64,000 nt of DNA from Bradyrhizobium sp. 164. GTDB lineage: Bacteria; Pseudomonadota; Alphaproteobacteria; Rhizobiales; Xanthobacteraceae. Positions 63,456 through 64,000 of the stretch are shown here, in pieces; the stretch's first letter is position 1; the number at the start of each line of letters is the position of its first letter. The stretch spans positions 1 to 64,000 of the forward strand of contig NZ_JADPKA010000014.1 of NCBI RefSeq assembly GCF_023073715.1. Direction: 5' to 3'. The translations under genes and the position numbers were made by a program. The notes under the pieces were generated by a model that was given only the letters and a program-made list of their open reading frames with translations, searched no databases and had not been told where the DNA came from.

Positions 63456-64000
63456 TCAGTGCAGCGACGTGTACGCCGCGCCCAGCATCGGGCCCGGCTT
63501 CTCTCGGCTGCCATCCTGGACATAGACCACCGCGCCGTCGACGCCATCGCGCGTGAGATTCTCGATCGGCACCGTCCAGCTTTCCGGACGGCCGGTCCAG
63601 TCGCCGACCTTCAGCAGGTTGCGTACGACGTTGTGATAGGTGACCTGCTGTCCGCGATTTTCGCCGCGGGTGATCGTGATGGGCACCGACTTGGCGATCG
63701 AGCAGATCCAGACCTCGCCATGCGAGACCGTGGGCTCGTTGCTCCCGGCCACCGAGACGTTGATCTGCTTGCCCGCAAGCGACATCGTCACCGGCACGCT
63801 CATCACTCCCGTGCCCTTGTCGGTCTTACCGATTGCATTCTCGATGCCGGTCCGATCGCTGCCGATGACATGGGTCGAGCCATTGACGACGACCTGCGGC
63901 GTGTAGACCTCACGGTCGCCGCGCACGCGCGAGTAGGCACGCTGCCGTGCAGAGAAGCGTGAATCCGCCAGCGTGTCCTTCCAGCCGAGATAGTCCCAAT
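63456..64000 (-). CDS. DUF1223 thioredoxin-like protein, C-terminal fragment
   Basis: At least 181 residues are visible; the gene begins outside the window to the right. The reading DYLGWKDTLADSRFSARQRA, then YTPQVVVNGSTHVIGSD and VPVTMSLAGKQINVSVAGS, is typical of the C-terminal part of DUF1223 proteins, which are secreted thioredoxin-fold proteins. The N-terminal CxxC-like motif and signal are not in view. Function unknown. Confidence 0.88.
   Translation of the reverse strand, partial: WDYLGWKDTLADSRFSARQRAYSRVRGDREVYTPQVVVNGSTHVIGSDRTGIENAIGKTDKGTGVMSVPVTMSLAGKQINVSVAGSNEPTVSHGEVWICSIAKSVPITITRGENRGQQVTYHNVVRNLLKVGDWTGRPESWTVPIENLTRDGVDGAVVYVQDGSREKPGPMLGAAYTSLH

Overview
The window is ordinary high-GC alphaproteobacterial chromosome. 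Gene order, protein flavour and the palindromic intergenic repeats all point to Bradyrhizobium or a very close relative; this is inference from remembered families, not a search. Supporting points are the split ATP synthase cluster atpHAGDC, the mdh-sucCD-sucAB-lpdA TCA block, a FixL-like dimerisation segment fused to a FixJ-like output domain, and two copies of a GCGTTTTC...GAAAACGC palindrome that I associate with this genus.

Layout. 1-7 kb is signalling: the start of cheA (cut by the window edge), a Crp/Fnr-like regulator, a free HPt protein, a histidine-kinase/LuxR fusion with a lost phospho-histidine, a large unknown protein, a small secreted protein behind a near-ideal CRP site, and a receiver-EAL protein whose receiver is dead. 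7-13 kb is accessory: a divergent LysR/quinone-reductase pair, a divergent MocR/DMT-exporter pair, a frameshifted small-protein pseudogene, tRNA-Ser(CGA) and an alpha/beta hydrolase. 13-15.6 kb holds a ROK-type protein whose motif order is circularly permuted, then rplU-rpmA with a clear promoter and terminator.

15.6-32 kb carries the obgE-proB-proA-nadD-rsfS-rlmH-envC-ctpA-yibQ-rppH backbone (GTPase, proline synthesis, NAD synthesis, ribosome maturation, septal peptidoglycan control, RNA decapping), interrupted by a sulfatase-like hydrolase and a Bug-type binding protein and ending in two tandem Nudix genes. 32-37.5 kb is atpHAGDC on the minus strand. 38-43.6 kb holds rlpA, priA, xerC, a DUF4337 protein and a small membrane protein. 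43.7-54.2 kb is the TCA block on the minus strand (mdh, sucC, a DUF1579-like gene, sucD, sucA, sucB, an SDR, lpdA). 54.5-64 kb has zapE, thpR, the tesA/ybbA/ybbP trio, a BI-1/YbhL membrane protein behind a structured leader, a GNAT, a DUF2794 protein, a candidate structured small RNA with its own terminator, and the end of a DUF1223 protein.

No CRISPR array, prophage, complete insertion sequence or defence island is visible. The most unusual items are the permuted ROK protein, the HisKA(R)-LuxR fusion, the unannotated hairpin RNA near 63.12-63.24 kb, the structured leader in front of the YbhL-family gene, and palindromic repeats sitting inside the atp and suc gene clusters.
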